Source: Acidobacteriota bacterium (lineage in GTDB: Bacteria > Acidobacteriota > Terriglobia > Acidiferrales > UBA7541). From it: DNA of 64,000 nucleotides. The position numbers were made by a program, and so were the translations under genes. The stretch lies in NCBI GenBank assembly GCA_021788095.1, contig JAJYLB010000010.1:38348-102347 (forward strand). The letters run 5' to 3'. This document shows positions 45,281-53,744 of the stretch, one piece after another (the first letter of the stretch is position 1; every line of letters begins with the position of its first letter). The notes under the pieces are model-generated. The model was not told where the DNA came from, made no database searches, and worked only from the letters and a program-made list of their open reading frames with translations.

Positions 45281-46630
45281 ATGCTACAGTTCTTCGCGCT
45301 CGGAGATCGAGACTTGTCCTTCAAACTGCCCTCGCGCCCCCCCAAGTTCCCTGGCAGGGATTTCGCCTCCGGCCGAACTCCGCCTGGCCCGTCGGCCACT
45401 GCGGTGTCTCCCTGGAGGTCGGTAGGTTCCAAATTGGCGCTGGTTGCCTTGCTTGCGGCGGCGTCCGTCGGCCTTATCTTCGCTCTAAGCCAGACTGCTA
45501 GGATCCTCCCGGCTGACTTCACGAACTACTATGCGGCTGGAAAGATCGTTAGAGACGGCCAGGGCCGACGCCTCTACGACTCCGGTCTGCAACGGAGAGT
45601 CGAGGGCGAAGTCTCAGGCCACAAGAGCACCCTTTTTCAACCCTTTCTTCATCCCCCCTTCGAAGCCTTACTGTTCGCGGCACTGGCCGGGCTCTCCTAT
45701 CCGCACGCATTCGTGCTCTGGGGTTGTTTGAATCTGCTCCTGGCGGGTTCCGTCGTGCGCCTGCTGCAGCTTGAGCGGCCTTGCCTGGATGGGGTGGGCC
45801 ACGGCGTGTGGCTGGCCGTCTGCTTGCTCTTCACGCTTGTCACCCTGGCGCTCGGCCAAGACGCAATGGGGCTCGCCGTCGCGTTTCTGCTGGCGTTCCT
45901 GGCCCTGAAGCGGCGCCTGGATTTCGTCGCGGGGATGGCCCTTGGCCTGGGTCTATACCGCTTCCAGATTTTGCTTCCCTTTGCCTTTGTTTTCCTTCTT
46001 CGACGGAGGTGGAGGCTGCTCGGCGGGTTCGCGGTGGTGGGTGCGGCGGAGATTCTGGTCTCGGCCGCCACGGTCGGCTGGTCGGGTCTCCTTACTTACG
46101 CTAACGTGCTGGTGAGAGTGGGCGCCGCAGACTCGGGCCCTTGGGCGGACTCGCGATTGGCACTGAACGGGATGCCGACTTTGCACGGCGCGCTCGGCGC
46201 GCTGCTGGCACACACCCTTCCAAGCCGCTACGTTCTCATCCTGGTGTTGGCCGCAACGCTTGTATTACTGCTGTGGGCAGCGTGGGCGCTGCGGAGTTTG
46301 GACCGGCCGGAGGATCCGGCCTTCAACCTGGGATACTGCCTGGCAGTGATCGCGGCGCTGCTCGCAGGCTACCACGCCTTTGCCAGCGAGATGACACCTC
46401 TGATCGTCGTTGCGTTCCTAGGGCTCCGGCACGAGGAGGCGCGGAAGCCCAGGGCGGCCCTATGGCGCCGACCTTGCGCCCTCCTGTTTCTGCTCTTCGT
46501 AGGAGTTTTTGTCGCTCGCGCCGTGTTTCAGTCCCCTCCTTTCAGCGTGGAAATCTTCCCCTTGCTGGCCGTGGTGGCGTGGTTGTCGTGGGAGCTTTCT
46601 TCCCTGCGCAAGCCGGCGCCTGCCGAGTGA
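45281..46630 (+). CDS. GT87-like (DUF2029) membrane glycosyltransferase
   Basis: A 449-residue protein with about ten membrane segments. DFTNYYAAGKIVRDGQGRRL in the first external loop is the typical GT87 motif, with the catalytic aspartate in ADF and the Y-x-A-G-K spacing. HPPFEALLFAALAGLSY follows as the second conserved block (HPP). GT87 enzymes add sugars from polyprenyl-phosphate donors, as the mycobacterial mannosyltransferases do. The first ~45 residues are poorly conserved, so the start may be later than ATG 45281. It is followed by another membrane transferase 130 bases on. Confidence 0.78.
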   Translation: MLQFFALGDRDLSFKLPSRPPKFPGRDFASGRTPPGPSATAVSPWRSVGSKLALVALLAAASVGLIFALSQTARILPADFTNYYAAGKIVRDGQGRRLYDSGLQRRVEGEVSGHKSTLFQPFLHPPFEALLFAALAGLSYPHAFVLWGCLNLLLAGSVVRLLQLERPCLDGVGHGVWLAVCLLFTLVTLALGQDAMGLAVAFLLAFLALKRRLDFVAGMALGLGLYRFQILLPFAFVFLLRRRWRLLGGFAVVGAAEILVSAATVGWSGLLTYANVLVRVGAADSGPWADSRLALNGMPTLHGALGALLAHTLPSRYVLILVLAATLVLLLWAAWALRSLDRPEDPAFNLGYCLAVIAALLAGYHAFASEMTPLIVVAFLGLRHEEARKPRAALWRRPCALLFLLFVGVFVARAVFQSPPFSVEIFPLLAVVAWLSWELSSLRKPAPAE

Positions 46631-46760
46631 CGAGCCGATACCTCGGCCGAACGTTGCGTTCACCGCCCGTAACTCGAAGGAAAATGAGCACGCGACGCGG
46701 AGCCGGCTTGGGCGGAGAGGGTGCTAAAGTCGTTCGGCTTGAATTCTGAGGCCGAGCCGA

Positions 46761-48365
46761 ATGACCGTTTCGCGAGAGCCCGGTTGGATTCGTGGACTCG
46801 CCCTCCTGTCGGGCTTTTTGTACCTGTTGCTGGCGATGTTCCTGCCGCCCAAGCGATTCGACGAGGGCATTGTCGTCGTTGGGGCAGAGAGGATCCTGCA
46901 TGGCGCGATTCCCTATCGCGACTTCGCCGCCTACTACGCTCCCGGCCAGTTTTATACGCTGGCCGCGGTCTTTCACTTTTTCGGCTCATTCCTTCTCGCG
47001 GAAAGGATTTGGGAGACGGTCGTCCGATTCTCCCTATGCGTTGTGGTGTTCCTCGTCGCACGGGCGCTGGTCTCGGGCAGGTGGGCGTATCTCCCGTATT
47101 GCGTTGTCGTGCTCTTCTTCGGCTGGTGCTGGTTTTTCGGTTACCCGGTAGTTCCAGCGATGCTTTGCGCTCTCGTCGGCGTCCTGCTGCTCGTTCGCGG
47201 CTGGCCCGAAAACCGGCCGAGGAATTTGCTCCTTGCAGGAATCGCCATGGGGCTTTCCGCCTTCTATCGACAGGATGTGGGCGCTTACGCGATCGCAAGC
47301 GGCGTGGTCGCCCTAGCAATGATGGGATCCGGAAGAGCGGATGAAGCGGCCCGCTGGCGCGCCAGCTTGGTTGCCGGCTTGCGGCCCCTCGCGTGGTTTG
47401 CGCTCGGAGCCTGCCTCGCTCTCGCGCCGGCGGCCGCGTACTTCGTTCGGAAACTATCGATAGCTGCACTTTACGCGGATTTCATGGTCCTGCCGCGCCT
47501 CCAACTGAGGTATCGCCATTTGCCCCTCCCGTCGGTGATTCCGACGTGGAGGGAATTGGTCGCGGGCATGGGTCTGGCGGACAACTGGTTCCTGTTCTAC
47601 GTGCCTATCGGGGTGTTCCTTGCCACCGCGGCCAAGCTCGTGGGTCGGAGTTTCCGGCCAACGGGAGAGGGGCGGGCTGGGCGGGGGCGGTTTGCCGCGC
47701 TGCTTCTGACGCTGTTTGGCCTACTGCTCGTAATCACCGCGATCACGCGCGTGGACATCCTTCACTGCCTGGCGCCCACAATCCCCGCTGCGATTCTCTT
47801 CGCCGCTCTATTAGCGGAATGGCCTCGCCGGCGCGCTTGGAGCGTGCAGGCCCTGGCCATCTGCCTAGTGGTGCTCTCGGTGCCCTACGTCCTGAGCCCG
47901 GTTTACCGCTGGGGGCTGGGGCTGAAACTCTACCCGCCCTGGAGCGGCACCTCTTCGCTGCCGCGCGCTCGCTTCTCCCATGTCCCCGCCGATCAGGAGG
48001 CTGCGGCCGAGTACGTCCGTTCGCACGCGCCGACGGGGAGCCCCATCTTCGTGGCCAATAGCCAGAACCAGCGCGTAGCGGGCGACGATGCGATGTTTTA
48101 CTTCCTTGCGGATCGGCCGGTTGGAACCCGTTATGAGGAGTTCGAGCCGGGCGTGGTTACGAAGCCCTCCGTGCAGAGGGAGATCGTGGGGGAACTCGAA
48201 CGGAACCACGTCGACTGGGTGGTCTTGTATTCCGGATTCGAGGCCTCGGCTCGAGGACTGCCAGGGCCACGGGAGGGCTCGACTGTTCTCGACGACTTCC
48301 TCGCGGGCCACTACGAGGGCGTCGCCCGGTTCGGGCGCTACTCGATACTGCGGAAACGTCCATAG
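46761..48365 (+). CDS. PMT_2-like membrane glycosyltransferase
   Basis: A 534-residue polytopic protein. The first loop reads FDEGIVVVGAERILHGAIPY then RDFAAYYAPGQF: an acidic pair, an A-x-x-x-L-x-G spacing and the RDF...Y-G block that the tandem array at 55-64 kb also shares. About eleven membrane segments precede a soluble tail (SHVPADQEAAAEYVRSHAPT, FYFLADRPVGTRYEEFEPG). It probably uses a polyprenyl-phosphate sugar on the outer face of the inner membrane. ATG 46761 begins before the first helix. Acceptor unknown. Confidence 0.78.
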   Translation: MTVSREPGWIRGLALLSGFLYLLLAMFLPPKRFDEGIVVVGAERILHGAIPYRDFAAYYAPGQFYTLAAVFHFFGSFLLAERIWETVVRFSLCVVVFLVARALVSGRWAYLPYCVVVLFFGWCWFFGYPVVPAMLCALVGVLLLVRGWPENRPRNLLLAGIAMGLSAFYRQDVGAYAIASGVVALAMMGSGRADEAARWRASLVAGLRPLAWFALGACLALAPAAAYFVRKLSIAALYADFMVLPRLQLRYRHLPLPSVIPTWRELVAGMGLADNWFLFYVPIGVFLATAAKLVGRSFRPTGEGRAGRGRFAALLLTLFGLLLVITAITRVDILHCLAPTIPAAILFAALLAEWPRRRAWSVQALAICLVVLSVPYVLSPVYRWGLGLKLYPPWSGTSSLPRARFSHVPADQEAAAEYVRSHAPTGSPIFVANSQNQRVAGDDAMFYFLADRPVGTRYEEFEPGVVTKPSVQREIVGELERNHVDWVVLYSGFEASARGLPGPREGSTVLDDFLAGHYEGVARFGRYSILRKRP

Positions 48366-48835
48366 GGATCCGAGGCAGAGGAGGTACGAGACAAGGTGAC
48401 AGGTCACAGGTTACAGGGGACAGGGAGACCGAGGGGAGGGGGACGGGTGACAGGGGGGCGCTGGCGGGCATTTCCGGCGAGAAAGGGATGGGGGGTGTTG
48501 ATGCGCTGAGTCGGTGCAGGTTGGAGACCGAGGTGCAAAAGCAGAATCTTCCCGACAAAAAGCGTTGGGACTCCTCCCGGAAGCCAGTTGGGACTCGCTC
48601 CGCTCGCTGCGCACGACGGTCGTCACCAAGCGCGTGGCGCGCCCGTCCGCCGCCCTTCGGCCCTGCTCAGGGCCGTGATATCGGAGTCGCGGGACGAACG
48701 GCGGGGGACGCGGGAAGAGAAAGAGGCGCGCCACAAGAAACCGGGGCGGCCGTGACTGGGAGGAAAAGGTACAGCGGCGAACTGGGCCGAGGTGGGCTGG
48801 AGCCGTGCTACGCTCTGCGACTTGGGTGATAAAGG
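48366..48835. other. Gene-free stretch with direct-repeat tract
   Basis: No gene is seen. After GAGGCAGAGGAGG (48372-48384) lies a tract of short direct repeats of the form GGTGACAGGTCACAGGTTAC and AGGGGACAGGGAGACC (about 48394-48450). The reverse complement of the same phrase style (CCTGTCCCCTGTGGCCTGTG) occurs inside the coding sequence at about 56871-56895. The rest (48550-48835) is GC-rich and unrecognised; it must contain the promoter of the following gene unless that gene is read through. Confidence 0.5.
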
Positions 48836-50068
48836 ATGAGCCGGGAATTTACGAATCTTGCGATCGTTGGCGGCTGCGGGCACGTCGGCCTGCCGCTCGG
48901 GCTGGCCTTCGCTTCTCGCGGGGTCCGCGTGACACTGCTCGATATCGACTCCGCGAAGGTAGAAATGGTCAATGCGGGCCGAATGCCTTTCCGCGAGCGC
49001 GATAGCGCGGAACTGCTCGGCCGGGTGGTGGGGAAAACGCTTGTTGCCACGCTCGAGCCCGAATGCCTCGGAGACGCGCAGGCCGTTGTGATGGTGGTGG
49101 GCACGCCCGTCGATCGCCACCTCAATCCCACGCTGAACGAGTTGTACCGGGGCATCGACGGCGTGCTGGCGCACGTCGCGGACGGCACCCTATTGGTCCT
49201 GCGCAGCACCGTCTACCCCGGCGTCACGCGCTTGGCGCATAACCGAATCGCCTCTCTAGGCCGAAGGATCCCGCTCGCGTTTTGCCCGGAGCGAATTGCG
49301 GAGGGGAAAGCGCTCGAAGAGTTGGAAAATCTCCCGCAGATCATCTCCGCTTTCGATCCCGGGGCCATGGCGCTGGCTCGGGAGTTGTTTTTGAAGATCG
49401 CACCCGCCGTGATCGAACTCGATCCGATGGAGGCGGAGCTAGCCAAGCTATTCACGAACAGTTGGAGGTATCTGAACTTCGCCATTTCCAACCAGTTCTT
49501 CACGATCGCCAGGAATTACGGGCTGGATTTCTACCGAATTTACGACGCGGTGACCCGCGACTACCCTCGAATGAAGGGATTCAATCGGCCGGGCTTCGCC
49601 GCCGGTCCTTGCCTTCTGAAAGACACGTTGCAGCTCGCCGCGTTCTGCGACAACAGTTTTTTCATGGGCCACGCGGCCATGCTAGTGAACGAAGGTCTCC
49701 CCAACACCATCGTTGCCGAATTGCGAAAGGGTCCTCTCGAGCGCCAAAGCGTGGCCATTCTGGGGATGGCGTTCAAAGGGGATTCCGACGACAGCCGCGA
49801 GAGCCTCTCCTTCCGCTTGCGCAACCTGCTCTCCCTCTACGCCAAAGAGGTGTTGTGCACCGACCCCTACATTTGCGATAAGACCCTCGTCCCTCTCGAG
49901 ACGGCGCTCGAACGGGCTGACGCGATCGTCTTGGGAGCGCCGCACTCGGTTTACCGCAACCTCAGCCTGCCACCCGGAAAGCAAGTTGTGGACATCTGGA
50001 ACTTCTGGGAGCGCGCGGATCGGCCCGAAGTCCACCCGGCGCGCCGGCCGGATGGGCCGGCGAGGTGA
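48836..50068 (+). CDS. Nucleotide-sugar dehydrogenase (UDP-ManNAc/UDP-GlcNAc dehydrogenase type)
   Basis: A 410-residue member of the UDP-sugar 6-dehydrogenase family. NLAIVGGCGHVGLPLGLAFA (about residues 7-26) binds NAD, VGTPVDRHLNPTLNELY is the next block, FCPERIAEGKALEEL (about 157) is typical of the WecC-like branch, and FAAGPCLLKDTLQLA holds the catalytic cysteine (about 259). It oxidises the C6 hydroxyl of a UDP-sugar to the uronic acid with two NAD. The GGCGHVG variant and the sequence VYPGVTR suggest a WecC/WbpA-type amino-sugar substrate, but this is inference. It starts a plus-strand unit with an epimerase 10 bases later. Confidence 0.85.
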   Translation: MSREFTNLAIVGGCGHVGLPLGLAFASRGVRVTLLDIDSAKVEMVNAGRMPFRERDSAELLGRVVGKTLVATLEPECLGDAQAVVMVVGTPVDRHLNPTLNELYRGIDGVLAHVADGTLLVLRSTVYPGVTRLAHNRIASLGRRIPLAFCPERIAEGKALEELENLPQIISAFDPGAMALARELFLKIAPAVIELDPMEAELAKLFTNSWRYLNFAISNQFFTIARNYGLDFYRIYDAVTRDYPRMKGFNRPGFAAGPCLLKDTLQLAAFCDNSFFMGHAAMLVNEGLPNTIVAELRKGPLERQSVAILGMAFKGDSDDSRESLSFRLRNLLSLYAKEVLCTDPYICDKTLVPLETALERADAIVLGAPHSVYRNLSLPPGKQVVDIWNFWERADRPEVHPARRPDGPAR

Positions 50069-50078
50069 GCGTGCACCC

Positions 50079-51101
50079 ATGAGAACCCTGGTAACAGGCG
50101 CGATGGGCTTCATATCCGGCTATCTGGTGGAAGAGCTGCTCGGTGCCGGACACGAGGTCATCGGGCTCGACAATTTCAGCAAGTACGGCCCCGTTCAGAA
50201 ATCGTACGACTCGCATTCGAGCTACCGGTTCGTGCGCGGCGACGCGAAGGACGCAGGCACCCTGAAAGATCTTCTGGCAGGCGCGGACCACTTCGTGGCG
50301 GGCGCGGCGATGATCGGCGGAATCAGTTACTTCCACGCTTATGCTTACGACCTGCTGGCGGAAAACGAGCGAATAACGGCAGCCGCTTTCGACGCCGCCC
50401 TCCATGCCCACCGGCACGGGAAGCTCCAGAAAATCACGGTGGTCTCGTCGAGCATGGTGTTCGAGAACACGAGCGAATACCCGACGCCGGAAGGCGCGGA
50501 GCGGCGCTCGCCGCCGCCGAGTTCCACCTACGGCTTTCAGAAGCTGGCCACGGAATACTTCGCTCGCGGCGCCTGGGAACAATACCAATTGCCCTACACC
50601 ATCGCTCGGCCATTCAACTGCGTGGGTATCGGGGAAAGCCGCGCGCTTGGCGATCAGACGATCGCGAGCGGCAACGTGAAGCTGGCCATGTCGCACGTCC
50701 TGCCCGACATCGTGCAGAAGGTTCTGAAAGGCCAGGACCCGCTGCACATCCTGGGCTCGGGCAAGCAGATTCGCCATTACACCTACGGCGGCGACGTGGC
50801 TCGCGGCATCCGGCTGGCGATCGAGAGTCCGGCCGCCCGAAACGAAGACATCAACATCTCCACTTCCGTAAAGACGACCGTGCTGGAGCTGGCCGAGCTT
50901 GTGTGGCGGAAGATCCATGGGGAATCGAAACACTTCCACTACGTCTCGGACCCTCCCTTTCCCTACGACGTGCAGGTACGCTCGCCCGACGTCTCGAAGG
51001 CGGAGCGGCTGATCGGCTTCCGCGCCGACACCGGCCTGGACACGGTGCTCGACGAAGTGATTCCGTGGATTCGCGGGCAGATCGCACAGGGCGGGATCTA
51101 G
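50079..51101 (+). CDS. NAD-dependent epimerase/dehydratase (extended SDR)
   Basis: A 340-residue extended SDR. RTLVTGAMGFISGYLVEELL (residues 2-21) is the Rossmann motif, VSSSMVFENTSEYPTPEGAE is the catalytic Ser region, and YGFQKLATEYFARGAW has the Tyr/Lys pair. RHYTYGGDVARGI is the usual late strand. GAGGTGA about 10 bases before ATG 50079 supports the start; the frame extends upstream without homology. Directly after a UDP-sugar dehydrogenase it may epimerise the uronic acid made there. Substrate is inferred from context only. Confidence 0.82.
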   Translation: MRTLVTGAMGFISGYLVEELLGAGHEVIGLDNFSKYGPVQKSYDSHSSYRFVRGDAKDAGTLKDLLAGADHFVAGAAMIGGISYFHAYAYDLLAENERITAAAFDAALHAHRHGKLQKITVVSSSMVFENTSEYPTPEGAERRSPPPSSTYGFQKLATEYFARGAWEQYQLPYTIARPFNCVGIGESRALGDQTIASGNVKLAMSHVLPDIVQKVLKGQDPLHILGSGKQIRHYTYGGDVARGIRLAIESPAARNEDINISTSVKTTVLELAELVWRKIHGESKHFHYVSDPPFPYDVQVRSPDVSKAERLIGFRADTGLDTVLDEVIPWIRGQIAQGGI

Positions 51102-51107
51102 GAGCCG

Positions 51108-51833
51108 GTGACACCGCCGCTTAACATCGTCGTGCCCGTCTACAACGAAGCGGAGAATTTTCCCCACTTCTGGCGAGAGCTAACCACGGCGGTCAAGTCG
51201 GAATGCCGGGTGCTGGTCGTCTACGATTTCGACGAGGACAGTACCGTGCCGGTGGTCAAGTCGCTCATCGCTGGCGGCGCGAGGAATCTGCGACTGATCA
51301 AGAATACGGTTCGGCGAGGCGTGGTGGGAGCTATCTGCACGGGGTTCGATGCGGTGTCGGAGGGTCCCGTCCTCGTTTCGATGGCGGATCTCTCCGATGA
51401 CCTCTCGGCCGTCGAGCGGATGCTCGAGTTCTATCGCCGCGGCTATCGCCTGGTGGTGGCGAGCCGGTACATGCGCGGGGGGCGGCAGATCGGGGGGCCG
51501 GTGTTGAAGAGGACCTTCTCGCGGCTTGCGGGACTCAGCCTGCATTGGCTTCGGGGAATCCCCACGCATGATCCCACCAACGCCTTCAAACTCTACGACG
51601 CGGGGCTCCTGAAGACGCTACGCATCGAAAGCAGGGCCGGCTTCGAGATCAGTTTGGAAATTACGGTGAAGGCCTTTCTGGCCGGCTGGCCCATGGCCGA
51701 GATTCCGGCCACGTGGCGCGATCGCACGCGCGGCGAGTCGCGCTTCCGGCTGTGGTCCTGGCTGCCGCGATACTTGAGGTGGTATTTCCACGCGTTTCGT
51801 CCGCGCCGCCTGTCCGAGGCAAAGGAGCCATAG
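51108..51833 (+). CDS. GT2-family glycosyltransferase
   Basis: A 241-residue GT-A enzyme. LNIVVPVYNEAENFPHFWRE is the opening, VVYDFDEDSTVPVV replaces the usual DDGS block, and VSMADLSDDLSAVERM carries the acidic metal site (about residue 92). Near the C-terminus are GRPxx-like basic segments (RDRTRGESRFRLWSWLPRYL) as in DPM1-like transferases. It has no membrane helix. GTG 51108 is preceded by AGGAG and lies 6 bases after the epimerase gene. It probably transfers a sugar to a polyprenyl phosphate or to the lipid-linked glycan. Confidence 0.8.
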   Translation: MTPPLNIVVPVYNEAENFPHFWRELTTAVKSECRVLVVYDFDEDSTVPVVKSLIAGGARNLRLIKNTVRRGVVGAICTGFDAVSEGPVLVSMADLSDDLSAVERMLEFYRRGYRLVVASRYMRGGRQIGGPVLKRTFSRLAGLSLHWLRGIPTHDPTNAFKLYDAGLLKTLRIESRAGFEISLEITVKAFLAGWPMAEIPATWRDRTRGESRFRLWSWLPRYLRWYFHAFRPRRLSEAKEP

Positions 51834-51994
51834 GAAGCCGGGGGCAGAGGAGAGGCCCGCACCTTGCCAGCGCGGAACATGCCCCGTTTACGGTATGGGT
51901 GAACAGTGGCAAAAGGGCTGCAGCGGGGCGGCCTCGGTGCTGCTATCCTCCCGCCCAGGAGATGCCTGCATGCTGAAATCGCAGGGAGCATCCG

Positions 51995-52966
51995 ATGCCA
52001 GCTAGCAGTGGGATTCGCCCGTCGGTCTCGGCCGTCATCCCCGTCTACGGCAGCGGCATGATCTTGCCCTCACTCATCGGGCGGTTGGGGCCCGCGCTGG
52101 CTTCCGTGGCCGACCGGTACGAGGTGGTGCTTGTCAACGACGGCAGCCCGGACGATAGCTGGAAAGCGATCGAGGGTCTCTCGCGTTCCTTTCCCTGGGT
52201 CCGGGGAATCGATCTGATGCGGAACTACGGCCAGCATAACGCGCTGCTCTGCGGCATACGGGCGGCCCGGTACGACACCATCGTGACCCTGGACGACGAT
52301 CTGCAGCACCCCCCCGAGGAGATCCCGAAGCTGCTGGCGAAGCTCGACGAGGGGTTCGAGGTGGTCTATGGCTTTCCCGAAAGGGAGCAGCATGGCTTGC
52401 TGAGGGACATCGCCTCGGGCATGGTAAAGCTGGCCCTGCAGAAGTCCATGGGAGCCGAGACGGCGCGTCACGTCTCGGCCCTTCGCGCTTTCCGGACCCG
52501 GACTCGCGAGGCTTTCGCCGGCTATCACAGCCCGTTCGTCTCGATTGACGTGGTGCTGACCTGGGCCACCACCCGATTCGCGGCCATCCCGGTCCGGCAC
52601 GATCCCCGCCGAGCCGGCGCTTCGAGATATACCTTCCGCATGCTGTTTCGGCACGCCATGAATTTGATGACGGGGTTTTCCATCCTCCCGCTGCAAATCG
52701 CCAACGTGCTGGGGTTCTTGTGCACGGGTTTCGGCGCTTGCATCCTCGTCTACGTGGTGGGCCGGTATCTGCTCCGGGGCACGAGCGTGCCGGGATTTCC
52801 CTTCCTTGCCTCCATCATCGCCATCTTTTCCGGCACCCAACTGCTGGCGCTCGGCATCATGGGAGAGTATCTGGCCCGGATGCATTTCCGGCTGATGGAG
52901 CGTCCGACTTACACCATCCGCGAAGAAGCCGATCCAAAAGCCAGGTGTGGGGATGAGCCTGCCTGA
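51995..52966 (+). CDS. GT2 polyprenyl-phosphate glycosyltransferase (GtrB/ArnC-like)
   Basis: A 323-residue protein. SVSAVIPVYGSGMILPSLIG and VLVNDGSPDDSW open the GT-A domain; VTLDDDLQHPPEEIPKLL (about residue 91) is the DxD-type motif with the QHPPE signature of the GtrB/ArnC group. Two C-terminal membrane helices (ILPLQIANVLGFLCTGFGAC and LLALGIMGEYLARM) are as in that group. It makes undecaprenyl-phosphate-sugar for use by GT-C enzymes. Its 3' end overlaps the WecD-like gene by 14 bases, so they are coupled. The donor cannot be told. Confidence 0.86.
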   Translation: MPASSGIRPSVSAVIPVYGSGMILPSLIGRLGPALASVADRYEVVLVNDGSPDDSWKAIEGLSRSFPWVRGIDLMRNYGQHNALLCGIRAARYDTIVTLDDDLQHPPEEIPKLLAKLDEGFEVVYGFPEREQHGLLRDIASGMVKLALQKSMGAETARHVSALRAFRTRTREAFAGYHSPFVSIDVVLTWATTRFAAIPVRHDPRRAGASRYTFRMLFRHAMNLMTGFSILPLQIANVLGFLCTGFGACILVYVVGRYLLRGTSVPGFPFLASIIAIFSGTQLLALGIMGEYLARMHFRLMERPTYTIREEADPKARCGDEPA

Positions 52967-53726
52967 ATCCGCCCCTTGCGAGTTCCTGCCCTGGGACACC
53001 GAATTCTTTGGCTGCCGGATCGCCCGTGTCCGCGGGGAGGTTATGACGCCGGAGCAGGGAGCGGAGGCGGACGACTGGTGCCGGAGCAACGGTGTCCGAT
53101 GCCTCTACTTTCTTTCCCGGGCGGATGATCCGGAAACGGTCCAGACCGCCGAGCAACACGGTTTCGGGCTGGTGGACGTCCGCGTCACCTTCGAGCGCGC
53201 GCTCGGCCGCGCGGCCGGCCCGGCGGGTAGGGAGCAGGTCTCCGCCATTTCGGTTCGCCACGCCCAGCCCGGGGACCTGGCGGGGCTCGAGGCGATCGCC
53301 AGGACCGCCCACACGGCGACGCGCTTCTTCAACGATCGGCATTTTCCGCGCCCGGTGGTGGAGAACTTCTACGCGACCTGGGTGGCATCGGAGGTCCAGG
53401 GTCGCGCCCAGGCCGTTTTGGTGGCCGCCACGCCGGCGGGCCAAGCCGTGGGATACCTCTCGTGTCACTTGGACCCCGTCCTCCGCCGCGGGTCGATCGG
53501 CCTGGTGGGTGTGGGCGAGGGGGTTCGGGGTCAGGGGGTGGGGCGAAGTTTGGTGCTGCGCGCGGTGGACTGGTTCGGAACGCAACAGGCGCGGGAGGTG
53601 ACGGTGGTCACTCAGGGAAACAACCGCGCGGCGCAGCGGCTTTACCAGCGGTGCGGCTTCCTCAGCCGCGACCTGCAGCTTTGGTATCACAAGTGGTTTC
53701 CCCCGCCTCATGAGGGGGCAAGCTAA
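52953..53726 (+). CDS. WecD-like dTDP-amino-sugar N-acyltransferase (GNAT)
   Basis: A 257-residue protein. The N-terminal FLPWDTEFFGCRIARV block (about residue 11) is the WecD/RffC signature, and the GNAT core has GVGEGVRGQGVGRSLVLRAV, the acetyl-CoA-binding loop (about residue 190), and TQGNNRAAQRLYQRCGF. In E. coli WecD acetylates dTDP-4-amino-4,6-dideoxygalactose. The next gene is a WecE-like aminotransferase that would make this substrate, so the pairing is as in the enterobacterial common antigen locus, but with gene order WecD then WecE. ATG 52953 is preferred over GTG 52947 by ribosome-site spacing (AGGTG). Confidence 0.83.
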   Translation: MSLPESAPCEFLPWDTEFFGCRIARVRGEVMTPEQGAEADDWCRSNGVRCLYFLSRADDPETVQTAEQHGFGLVDVRVTFERALGRAAGPAGREQVSAISVRHAQPGDLAGLEAIARTAHTATRFFNDRHFPRPVVENFYATWVASEVQGRAQAVLVAATPAGQAVGYLSCHLDPVLRRGSIGLVGVGEGVRGQGVGRSLVLRAVDWFGTQQAREVTVVTQGNNRAAQRLYQRCGFLSRDLQLWYHKWFPPPHEGAS

Positions 53727-53744
53727 GGGAATGGAGCGGCGTCG

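Noticed and set aside
48394-48450. Direct-repeat tract considered as a CRISPR array
   Set aside because: Units are only 7-10 bases with no regular unique spacers, and no cas genes are nearby.
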